Positions 55,186 through 64,000 of a stretch of 64,000 bases of DNA are shown in pieces; positions within the stretch are counted from its first letter, which is position 1, and each line of letters starts with the position of its first letter. This DNA comes from Tolypocladium sp. Sup5 PDA-1 (lineage: Eukaryota > Ascomycota > Sordariomycetes > Hypocreales > Ophiocordycipitaceae): positions 372,001 to 436,000 of the forward strand of contig JPHH03000026.1 in NCBI GenBank assembly GCA_000750105.3, in the 5' to 3' direction. A program made the translations under genes and the position numbers. The notes under the pieces are model-generated. The model saw only the letters and a program-made list of their open reading frames with translations. It was not told the origin of the DNA and searched no databases.

Positions 55186-56362
55186 GTTGACGGATTCGCC
55201 ACTGCGGTGAATGAGAGTCTCGGGAGAAGAGGCGGGTGTAGGATGGATTTTGAAGAGAGCGGCCGTGTCACAGCTTTGCTTCGAGAATCGGCTGTACTGT
55301 AGATTCGTCGCGCCATCTACTATGCAGGCCTTATATACAAAACAGTTGATCGCGAAGCTCAGACCTATACTGAAGAACAGAGTTCAGCACTCAATTGCCA
55401 GTCCAGTTGTTCCGCAACTCCGCAAGCGCAGGCAGTGGTCCAACTACGCGTCCATCTGCCTGTGAAGCCCCGAATGCATTTGCCACTGAACTACGGACTA
55501 CTTGGTAAACATCCCACCCAAAAATACCAACATTAGGGATACTTCATAGTGTCCCGAGGCATGGCAAGCCGGCGCTTGCGAAAGAGGCGCTGGGTTGATT
55601 ACCTTGGTTGCCCGAGCGGGGGAACTATTAGCCCGACCGACGGATTGCGAATCTTGTTGTAAATCTCGACCAAAAAGAATGGACAGCTTTTTTTTTACTT
55701 TGAAGAAGCGTTTTGCGACTGCTGTGATTCACTTGTGTTCCACTTACATATGCGTGCTTACACGCCAGGGGTGGCACGCCAAAAGACAAACTAACAACAA
55801 CTCAACAGGCCTATCCACAGGACTGAAGCTGCAGCTTCAAGTAATACTTATGCTCAATCTATCTACGCCCTGGAAAGGATAGCCATGCCAACCAATGAAG
55901 GGAAAGGTCGATGGAAGACCTGCCCGTGAGGCCGTCAGCATCGGCCCGGTCCGCACATGCACAAGCCAACTCGAGACACCAATACTTCCCCAATGGTGTA
56001 AGCAGCCAGTGTCTGGACTGTCATCAAGTTCAAGCGTTCTGAGGGGCACATACTTCCATTTTCCTCATTTGTGGTGCAATTTCGAGTCTCCTTGTCACGC
56101 TGCGTCTCGCCGTGCTCGCACCGACTATGAACGGCCACCAAAGGCTATAGACGGCTCAACACGCAACCATTGAAGAACTGTAGAGAGATGAATTGTATAT
56201 TGTGTTCTTGATGGTCTCAAAGGGAAAACCGTGTAGGTAATTGGTGTCATATGCCGTATGTCGCCTGACATATCCTGAATGCTGTTCGATGTCCATCAAT
56301 GCTCGTGCCCATCGCGCCAAACGCCGCCCGATGCCAAAGTCAAAAAGTCCACACAAGTCCAA
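55186..56362. other. Intergenic region, no gene seen
   Basis: About 1.2 kb upstream of the SDR and downstream of the SAP30-type gene. It is slightly AT-richer than its flanks and has a T-run near 55690. No coding sequence recognised. Confidence 0.5.
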
Positions 56363-56953
56363 CTATTTCGTAGCAATCAAGCCGTGCTTGCTGGGACCGT
56401 TGGCTTTCGAGGCCTTGTCGCTGTGGATCTTGTGGAGGAAATCAACAATGACGTCATTCTCCTGGATGCCCATGCCGTTGAAGTGCTTCCGCACGGCCAT
56501 GGCCAGCTGCTCCTTGTTCTGTCGCCGAGCTTGCCTCTTGCACACCATTGTCGGAGAGTAGAGGCCGATGCTGCCGGGTTGCGACAGCACCCATTCGTGG
56601 TATGTATTCGAAAAGGAGGTCGGGGTGTTCAGCTGGTGTTCGCGGCGGTAGGAGTGCAGCGTGTCGCGATCGAAAGAGGACCAATTAAGCTACATCACGG
56701 AGGCATGTCAGCGAAGCCGCGAAGACGGAAGAGGTATGTTTGCGCGAAGACGTACCGCCGGGGCTGTAGACTCAGCAGTGCCTTGCGCTGGCGCAGACGT
56801 CGGCGCGTTGGGGACCTTTGCAGCGTGCGAGGCGCTCGTCTGGCTGGCGCCGCGGCGCATTTTGGTGGACGTCTGGCCGCCGCTCTTGTCCTTGGGGCCG
56901 CCGCCGTCCGGCTTGTGGTCGTCGGCGTTGCGGGCAGATTTTGCAGGGGCCAT
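56363..56953 (-). CDS. SAP30 Sin3-binding-domain protein, 2 exons
   Basis: Exons 56953-56756 and 56689-56363 give 174 residues. The first exon codes a low-complexity, Lys/Ser/Ala-rich segment. The second gives LNWSSFDRDTLHSYRREHQLNTPTSF, then SPTMVCKRQARRQNKEQLAMAVRKHFNGMGIQENDVIVDFLHKIHS, matching the SAP30 Sin3-binding region. It should bridge Sin3 and associated factors in a Rpd3-type histone deacetylase corepressor in the nucleus. The 66-nt intron uses GTACGT and ends tgatgtag. The zinc finger of animal SAP30 is absent, as in other fungal forms. Confidence 0.88.
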
Positions 56954-57461
56954 GGCGCTGGAACGGGCGTGTACCTGCGCCGAGAGTCGTGACGATGATT
57001 CTGGGATGAGCTCGAGAGAGAGGTGGTGAGTCGCGATGGCAGAACGGAGAAATGCGGATGGCGGTGGAGGACGTGGGGGTTTGTGCCTGGGGGCAGGGTC
57101 CTCTGGCGCTGTGCTAACCTGCCAGGCGTAAAGTGGCTGCGTGGGTGACCTTCAAGTTGCCTACCCTGGACTCTCTCTCCTTGCACCATCACCAGCTATT
57201 ACATACCATCCAGTCACGAATCAAGCCTACTGCAATCCAAAAACCACGCAAGACATGGATCTTCCCGAGGTGTATGTACGATACGGAAGAATTCGATCCC
57301 TTTGACAGTCATTCTCATCTTCTTTTGACTCGTGAAGCACATGTAACTACCGATTGATGCGTGTAATAACCTGGCTCTTTACACATCGCAGGCCGCCTTT
57401 TGTCTCACAGAACGCCACTAGCTATGATTGTCGTGGAAGTCATGGTATCGTGTCAGCCCGT
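56954..57461. other. Intergenic region, no gene seen
   Basis: About 500 bases between the SAP30-type gene's start and the GMC gene's stop, presumably promoter of the former and 3' end of the latter. Confidence 0.5.
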
Positions 57462-59414
57462 CTACATGTCCAATCGCTTCGCGTCTTGAAGAATGACGTC
57501 GCTCGCCTTCTCGCTGACCATGAACACGGCGATGAGCGGGAACGTTCCAGGAACCACGGGGAAGATGGACGCATCCACAACCCGCAGGCCCTTGACCCCT
57601 CGAACACGGAAGCTCGAATCCAAGACCGCGAGGGGGTCTTCATCTCCACCGATAGAGGCCGTGCCTGTGGGGTGATGCCCATAGGCCTCGTCCTTGACAT
57701 ACTCCCTGACGCTCTCCAGGGAGCTGATATCTCGGCCGGGATAGTACTCTCCTGTAGTAGCATTGCGTCCCGGCACCGAGTCGAAGATCTTGCGCGCAAA
57801 CGCAACGCCGTCGACCAGGCCCTGGATGTCCTCGTCGCCACCGTTGGCAAAGTACTCAAAGTTGATGTCAGGCATCTCGCGAGGATCCGCAGACGTGAGC
57901 GTGATGGCGCCGGCACGGTTGCGGGAGTGTGACTCGGAGATGGTGAATGTGAACTTGTTGGAGCCGGTCTTGAAGCGGGTGAAGTTGGTATACGGCGGCA
58001 AGTGGCCGCGGATGGCGTCCGGCGAGCCGTACAAGATCAGGTCACGCTCCCCTCGAGGCGCGACGCTCGAAGTGAACAGGGCGACTTGGGTGAAGCCGAG
58101 AGTCGTGTACGGGCCTGTTCCGTTCTTCCACTCCTCGTAGCAGGGGTATACGCCCTCCACAAGATCGCAGCCGTCGAACAGAGTGAAGTTGTTGGGGAAC
58201 TCCTGGATGACGGGAACTTCATAGTGGTCCTGCAGGTTCTTTCCCACACCCGGCAAGTCAACAACGACGGGAATATTGAACTTCTTCAGTTCCTCTGCGG
58301 GGCCGATGCCGCTGAGCATGAGAATCTGCGGCGTGTTGAACGTACCGCCCGCGACAATGATCTCGCGAGTGGCGGTTACGGATCGGGGGATACCGGTGTT
58401 GTTCTTGGCCGCCTTTTGAGCACGCGGGTCGGCCTTGTACAGTTTCGTCCCCTCCAGGTATTCAACGCCCGTCGCCTTCAAGTCCTTGTCGACAACAACC
58501 TTGGTGACGAGGCTATCAAAGCGGACCGTCAAAGGCAGTCCCTTGGCGATGGCATCGCTCACGCGATTCGCCGCGCTGTAACGCCGTCCTCGCTCGTCCT
58601 TTTTGAAGGAGATCTGGTAAGCATCATTCTGAAAGTCCCGATCCTCAACGGCACCGTTGGAATCCCTCTTCAGAATGACGTCCCAGTTGTTGCTCTTGCT
58701 CCTTTCCGTAAAGCCAAACGCCGCGGCAGAGCCCTGGGCCACCGCAACAATCTGGGGATCCTTCTCAAAGTTCTCCTTGCCGCCGACTCCAATGGGCTGG
58801 TATCCGGAAAACCCGTGGCCTGGCGCCCCGGGGGCGACGACAAGGTTTCGCTCGAGCTTCTCAAAGTATCTGCGCATTTGATCGTGGCCCCAGCTTGCGT
58901 CGGTGGTTACGTTGGCGATATTGTCCCAGTCAAACTCCGACGGATACACCGTGACGCCTCCGTTATGCGTGTCGCAGCCTCCGAGGGTGCCCGCTCGGGG
59001 GTACCAGTGTCCAAGCTGAGTCGATCCTTCAGGAGGGTCATTGCCGACCCAGTACTCTCCATCTGGCTTGAGCCATACCATCTTACTGTCCTTGGCAGCC
59101 TGCGTCTGGTTGCTGAAGTGCTTCACATAGAAGAACCATCCTTGCTCCTCATCGAACTGCGCCTCTCCGAAGAAGGCTGGGATCTGTTGGCTGGTCTTCT
59201 CGGTGTGGTTCTGGCCGGCTTCCAGGAGCAGCACGGAGTACCCGGCCTCTGCGAGGTTCACTGCCAAAGGACCGCCGCCAGGGCCGGACCCGACGACGAC
59301 ATAGTCGAAGCTGCTGGCGTCATTCTTTATAGGTGTCGATGAGTTCGAAGCGGGAAGCGCAAGTGATGCGTGGGCAAGTAAAGGCACAAATAGTGCGTGC
59401 TTGGAGAACAACAT
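57462..59414 (-). CDS. Secreted GMC oxidoreductase (FAD-dependent alcohol oxidase/dehydrogenase type)
   Basis: Intronless, 650 residues. A signal peptide (MLFSKHALFVPLLAHASLALP) indicates secretion. The FAD-binding Rossmann motif VVVGSGPGGGPLAVNLAE with LLLEAG at the second strand is near residues 39-67. GGTFNTPQILMLSGIGPAEEL is the second GMC signature. The C-terminus has the catalytic His of HHPTGTAS (residues 580-581) and LRVVDASIFPVVPGTFPLIAVFMVSEKA, in which the second His/Asn usual in glucose and aryl-alcohol oxidases is not evident. Substrate cannot be read from sequence; such enzymes oxidise sugars or alcohols and may supply H2O2 outside the cell. Several N-x-S/T glycosylation sites are present. 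Confidence 0.93.
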   Translation of the reverse strand: MLFSKHALFVPLLAHASLALPASNSSTPIKNDASSFDYVVVGSGPGGGPLAVNLAEAGYSVLLLEAGQNHTEKTSQQIPAFFGEAQFDEEQGWFFYVKHFSNQTQAAKDSKMVWLKPDGEYWVGNDPPEGSTQLGHWYPRAGTLGGCDTHNGGVTVYPSEFDWDNIANVTTDASWGHDQMRRYFEKLERNLVVAPGAPGHGFSGYQPIGVGGKENFEKDPQIVAVAQGSAAAFGFTERSKSNNWDVILKRDSNGAVEDRDFQNDAYQISFKKDERGRRYSAANRVSDAIAKGLPLTVRFDSLVTKVVVDKDLKATGVEYLEGTKLYKADPRAQKAAKNNTGIPRSVTATREIIVAGGTFNTPQILMLSGIGPAEELKKFNIPVVVDLPGVGKNLQDHYEVPVIQEFPNNFTLFDGCDLVEGVYPCYEEWKNGTGPYTTLGFTQVALFTSSVAPRGERDLILYGSPDAIRGHLPPYTNFTRFKTGSNKFTFTISESHSRNRAGAITLTSADPREMPDINFEYFANGGDEDIQGLVDGVAFARKIFDSVPGRNATTGEYYPGRDISSLESVREYVKDEAYGHHPTGTASIGGDEDPLAVLDSSFRVRGVKGLRVVDASIFPVVPGTFPLIAVFMVSEKASDVILQDAKRLDM

Positions 59415-62400
59415 GGCGACAACAAGACTGCGGTCCAGGTATCACTCCAGGAACCGATATAGTCAAGAGCGAGGCTAGCTTCGAGTTGCTTAGCCACCGG
59501 AGAGTTAGGGCTCAAGGGGCATTATATCTTGGCCGTGATCCTCGTACCCGCCTCGGCATGCGGGCATTACGCTGCGGGAATATTCCTCACAGTCTCCATC
59601 GTATGGTAGTAAACGGGTTCCTCTCGTCATTGTCCTCCACTTGCTGGAGTTTGGCCCGGCGTGGCCTGCGTGAAAGTGGATAGCTACAAACTTAATGCTC
59701 CGGAACACGTCCGGGATGCAGTCATTGTGTCATAACCACCCGTTGCACGCCGCTGCATGCTCCGCAAGCTAAATTCTCACCAGGTAATCTTATCTGATTG
59801 CCGAATAGTAACTATGCAGTTCCGCCGCCGGGGAGCTCTCCTGGGACACCGCAACTCAGAACTCTGCACTAGGGATGGTTGCGGACCAGGATTACGATCC
59901 TGATTGCCGGTCATCACGGCGGTGCTTTTGCCTTTTCTGGAAGACTTTTCAGCTAAACGAGGTAGGATTGATGATGAAGAGCATTTCGATTACACGAACA
60001 ACCAAGAAAGTTAGCAGACCTCGGAGTCACAGCGGTTGGGTTCTTATAACCGCGAATGCTGTCAAGGGAGGTCATTTTGCGCCAAAGCCTCCGATTCTTG
60101 GCGGCCCCATACTAGTTTTGGCGCACTGCGAAGTATGAGTAGCGAAGCGAGCAAGTCGTAACCGTATATGTCGCATGTCTCCTACCGTTGAGAGACATAC
60201 CACGGCAATTTGAAGGTCTAGCACTTCCCCAGCTAGGCATAGGGCCACAATCGCATAAATACGTGTGCTTTGGCTTGGATGCGGACCCTTTCGCCTTTCT
60301 TGTTGCTCTGTCGGGCGATGACCAGCGTCGAGCACGGTTTTAACTCCAAGACTAGACAGGTGGCGTCGGAAGACCGCGTGATTGGTTGCGGAAATGTGTT
60401 TAGAGCGATTGTCCGGATGAATCGTAATGCCAATGAGACTCTCCCAGCTTATAGTCGCCCGCGATGTCTATTTGTCTACTCCGTATGGTGTCTGGCATAC
60501 CTACTCGTACATGCAAGAATGGAGGGCAGCGTCGGTACGGAGCAGAGCTGCTCGGCTCCGTCCGGTTTAGGCAAGCTCCTCTCGTCCGCCGACAAGCACT
60601 GCCCATGCCGTGGACGCGTTTCTGACATGTCACATGTCCAGCCAAGAACACCCATGGATTGGCCTGCAGCAACTGGCTCCGAGGCGGTGCTGGGCCACGG
60701 CTAACCGCAAGCCGCGCAGACCGAAGACAGCAACTCCATCCACGCCGCCACCGGCTCCAAGCGTCCAAGAGTCGCACCCCACGCAGTCATGCGGCACGTA
60801 AACTGCAGGGATGCCGCTCGACCCTGCGGGTAAAGTCATAATAGCGCAGAGGGTCCTTTCGGTTCCGGAAAGGCAGCTCGTCGGTAACGTGAGAGTTTCG
60901 ATGGAGACATATACGAGTATGTAGGCTTTTGCTGAACGTGTATGAGCCTTTTGTAGCGCGCGGATGGCATCTTTTTGCCCCTTCATCAAACCAACCGCCT
61001 CGGTGACTTTCCGTATCAGCGAAACCGGTTGTTCCCGGCCGTCACCCCTGTTGGGCCGTCGCGAGTGGAACCTTGGGTGGGTAATGAAGGTTTTTTGTGT
61101 GGTGGCGCGACGGCGATTGGCTCCCGCGACATGCTTAAACGGGCGGGCCAACCATCTAATCTAATCTGATCCTCCGCATCCGCCATCAGCGACTGCCGCG
61201 GGTCGCATTTTTCTCGCAGACAAAGTCTTTGCGTGAGCAGGCGTAGACCGATATCGGATGGGCCTTGAAACGGATGGGCCTTGAAAAGTAGAAGGCTGCT
61301 GAAAATGGACAGCCAAGATTTGGTTCTCATGCTCTCAACCATGTGCCGTCTTGCCAAGGAGCTGAGACGGCCGGTCACGCCTCTGGGGACGGACGCCTCT
61401 GGGGACGGCGCACTTGCGCACTGCCGCCGCCAAGTACTCAGGATCTGCGAGCTAGTCGCGGAAAGAAAGTCAATGGATGGCGGTGGTGCAGGTTCCAAGT
61501 CCAGCTCTGCGACCCCCACGAGCAAACGCCACCCAGCATCACCCGGGTACCCGTTTTTCGTTATCAGATGGACAGAGGGGCCCACCGCTAAGCCTTGTTG
61601 ACGACGAATCGTTCCGACAGTGTCTGAGCGAGGGTACTTGGGAAAGGGAAGTCTTGTCCTGCCCTACCTCCAGGGTCAGCCGCGTTACCCATTACATCCT
61701 TATTCCCACGACACATGTGGTAAAATACGGCCCTCGGCTTATAGTGTCGTTGCGAATTAGTGATATAAGCACGTTGTGGGTTATTGTCACGTAAATGATC
61801 TGGGTACGCGTGACTCCACGCGTATGTCCAATGATGGAATCGCCCTTGGTGACGGCTTACAGAAAGACAATTTCCTTGCTACGACATGCGTCCCTTTCAG
61901 GAGCCCGAAGAAGGATCAGTTGCAGATTATTATTCATTTACACCCAAAAGACTGCCGGAGAGCATGCAACGCGAACGGGACTACCTACCGGGAACGGCGG
62001 ACGATCTGCTTTGGCATGACTTGCAGGGTCTCAGGCTGGTTGCAGGACAGAATCGAATCTATCGATCGCCTGCATGGCTGCCAAGTCTTCCGGGAAGCTA
62101 TTGAGCTGCGCAAGGATAAAGTCCCAAGGCTGGTTTCGTATGTAGGCGAGAAAACACCGCCTCTGCGTGATTGAAGCAGTGTTGACACCCACCGTCCCAC
62201 AGAACCGACATGGAACTTCCCTCAACGAGTCTTCGAGAACGGTCTGAGTTTATTTTACTTACGCATGCGCGATCCTTCAGGGACATTACCGCCTAAAATA
62301 GGTTGCGCTCCAAATTCGTAGAAGACCCATGTGTCGATGGATGCGGTTCGGTTATAGAGGAGGCCATATTGGTCCATGGATATTCAATCTCAAGCTGGAG

Positions 62401-63117
62401 ACAGGGCGTACGGCGAACGCTTTTCAAGGAAGCCTCCAGCCTTCACATGGAATTGCCACATCGTCGGGGAGGTGCCCCCTATGTACGAGTAGCCTTGATG
62501 GTGCGAAGCGAGTCCCGGACGGGAAACGAAACGGCACATCCAACAGCACGCCGTCGGATATCGGGCCGCGAACCTAGAATGGGTAGTTACCTACTCTTGC
62601 GGGTATCCTACGCTTGGTCGGAGTGGGGAGAGCGGGACAACTCTAGCTTGGCGTAAGACGGTGATGATCTGTGGACCCAGGAGGCTCTGGAACATTATGC
62701 CTTGGGACATGGAGTGCAGAGTTGAATGACACAGGAGGCGCAAATACCCGTAACTTATAACGCAGTCGTTACTCCGAAGTCGTAGATCTGTTGATATCGT
62801 CCTACACTGCGGTTGCCGCAAACTCCTCGATCCCTTCCACGACGACCGACTCCATAAGTCCATATGTAGGAAACTCGATCCGGCGATATGCTCGGTGAGA
62901 GTCCGGTCCGGCCTTGGTATCTCGCGCCCCGAGGCAACACGACCAACAAGAGACAAATAACCAGCAGAAAGAGTTTCTTGGCAAGCGAGTCGTTGCCCTG
63001 GACTTTTCAACGGCTCCCGAGTAGCATCCTGCACGACGCACCAATCACTCGGCATGCTTGCCGATGCTGGAGACCTTAAGTATGCATGTTGGTTCAACGG
63101 CACTCCACTACAAGTCT

Positions 63118-63134
63118 TTATCAGATTATCAGAT
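63118..63134 (-). promoter_or_regulatory. Two overlapping iron-repressor GATA sites (SreA/Fep1 type)
   Basis: The minus strand reads ATCTGATAATCTGATAA, two perfect ATCWGATAA matches sharing one base, about 480 bases upstream of the siderophore transporter start. That sequence is the known binding site of the iron-responsive GATA repressor (SreA, Sre1, Urbs1, Fep1). It predicts repression of the transporter by iron. Confidence 0.65.
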
Positions 63135-63497
63135 CATTTGCTCAATGAAAATTTGCCTTGCACATCCCAGTTCGCCATGCACCGCTTCGGGCGACTCCTC
63201 CGTCCTGTCCTCGCCATCCCACATATGCGGCCAATAATTCCCCGCCCATCCTTGATGCCCACGGCCAATCTCAGGTGCTTTTTGCCTCTCGTACGATTTG
63301 CTTGGCATTGTGTCTGGGTTTCTGAACCGTCGAACAACCAGCCAGTCCAGAGCCCTAGCCCAGTGCGTGGCGTTGGCCCCCCCCCCAGCTGCAGCAGATC
63401 CGCCGGGAATGGCGCCGCGGCATGTTCATGTCGGGTTCGCAGTTGGGTCTGTACGGAGTACTGTACGGAGTAGCAGAGGATACGACGTCGCGTCTGG

Positions 63498-63505
63498 TAT
63501 AAATC
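63498..63505 (+). promoter_or_regulatory. Possible TATA box of the siderophore transporter gene
   Basis: TATAAATC lies about 110 bases before the ATG, following two copies of TACGGAGT at 63452 and 63464. Position fits a core promoter. Confidence 0.4.
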
Positions 63506-63614
63506 CAAGCCTCCCGCGCGCTCCTGCGAGTGACTTGCCCCTCTGTCACGTACCCTGTCCCGTTCCTCGCGGAGTGCCCTTTGACCTGTGCTTCCATACC
63601 GGGTCGACTTCAAG

Positions 63615-64000
63615 ATGGCCGCCACCAGCAACCCGTCGCCTCAAGATATTGAGAGCGACGCCATCAGGAGCGGCTCGCACGAGAAGGATGCCATCAATCT
63701 CGCCGCCAAGGAGGACGATTCCGACGACAGCTCGCAGTTCAAGCAGGATGGCGTCAAGCAGGTCGAGGCCGTGACCCAGGTGTGGTCCAAGAAGACCATG
63801 TGGACCGTCTTTGCCTTGTATGTTTCCGTGGACTGCCACGTACATGCTCGAGAGGGAAACAAGTAAGCTCACTGCCCGTATCTAGGCTCTACATGGTCAA
63901 TTTTGTCGACACCCTTCTCCAGTCCGTCCACTCGGGTCTCATAGCGTATGTCACGTCGTCGTTCCGCCAGCACGGCCTCCTGGCTGTCACGGGCATCTTC
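63615..64000 (+). CDS. MFS siderophore-iron transporter, N-terminal part (cut by window end)
   Basis: Exons 63615-63817 and 63886 to the window end. The first 67 codons are hydrophilic and acidic, ending VEAVTQVWSKKTMWTVFAL; exon 2 continues LYMVNFVDTLLQSVHSGLIAYVTSSFRQHGLLAVTGIF. This is the start of the Sit1/MirB group of 14-segment siderophore-iron:H+ symporters, where VWSKKTMW and SFVD-x-L-x(2)SV are typical. It imports ferric siderophores at the plasma or endosomal membrane. The 68-nt intron (GTATGT..CTAG) splits a Leu codon. The rest of the gene lies outside. Upstream GATA sites suggest iron repression. Confidence 0.85.

Larger units (their letters stand above)
59415..63614. other. Long gene-poor region upstream of the siderophore transporter
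   Basis: About 4.2 kb without a recognised gene. A coding-like stretch at about 61886-62225 is open on both strands but matches nothing I know. Regulatory-looking elements near the right end are listed separately. A run of about 11 C lies near 63379. Confidence 0.45.

Noticed and set aside
58002..59342. 446-codon open frame antisense to the GMC oxidoreductase
   Set aside because: Mirror of a strongly conserved gene with no domain of its own.
54220..59414. A secondary-metabolite cluster around the SDR and GMC oxidoreductase
   Set aside because: The two oxidoreductases are separated by a SAP30-type chromatin gene and no backbone synthase, cytochrome P450 or pathway regulator is nearby.
1..64000. 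CRISPR arrays, prokaryotic operons or intact transposons
   Set aside because: No regularly spaced repeats, terminal repeats with transposase/integrase genes, or Shine-Dalgarno-led gene strings were seen; this is eukaryotic DNA.

Overview
The window is nuclear DNA of a filamentous ascomycete. Genes carry short introns (about 50-90 nt) with GT..AG ends and CTAAC/CTGAC-type branch sites. Coding regions are GC-rich, and the proteins (fungal RAS1, Mis4/Scc2, Iml1, Lst4/FNIP-like, 2EXR, siderophore MFS) look like Sordariomycetes. Hypocreales is my best guess, from recalled protein resemblance only. There are no prokaryotic features, no intact transposon and no CRISPR. I rebuilt exon chains by hand; almost every junction keeps frame and restores family-conserved residues.

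Layout. 0.1-5.8 kb: a GNAT-type acetyltransferase and a 1324-residue cysteine-rich protein with degenerate zinc-cluster modules. 6.7-7.7 kb: RAS1 on the minus strand, then about 3.9 kb with no recognisable gene. 11.6-17.5 kb: a dense housekeeping block holding a MoCF/MPT-binding-domain protein (8 exons, one of 9 nt), glia maturation factor, NBP35, tRNA-Gln(CUG), deoxyhypusine hydroxylase and RNA polymerase I subunit RPA12. 18.0-23.7 kb: cohesin loader Scc2/Mis4. 26.4-28.2 kb: CAX-type Ca2+/H+ exchanger. 28.9-34.7 kb: IML1 of the SEACIT/GATOR1 complex. 36.3-37.9 kb: ZRC1/COT1-like zinc transporter. 38.1-39.9 kb: a decayed patch with an MFS remnant and a frameshifted 2EXR gene. 43.5-47.2 kb: Lst4/FNIP-like protein. 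47.7-50.4 kb: DBP10 RNA helicase. 50.8-53.8 kb: two J-domain proteins, DNAJC8/Spf31-like and mitochondrial Mdj1. 54.2-59.4 kb: a short-chain dehydrogenase, a SAP30-type Sin3-binding protein and a secreted GMC oxidoreductase. The last 4.2 kb is gene-poor and ends in the first two exons of a siderophore-iron transporter, cut by the window edge.

How they fit together. Most genes are unrelated housekeeping functions. Four successive intact genes (CAX exchanger, Iml1, zinc CDF, Lst4-like) are expected to act at the vacuolar membrane, and two of them regulate TORC1; RAS1, another nutrient-signalling gene, lies 20 kb away. The siderophore transporter has two overlapping perfect matches to the iron-repressor GATA site upstream. 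The most unfamiliar object is the 1324-residue protein, which seems to be an array of diverged zinc binuclear-cluster modules ending in one canonical copy.
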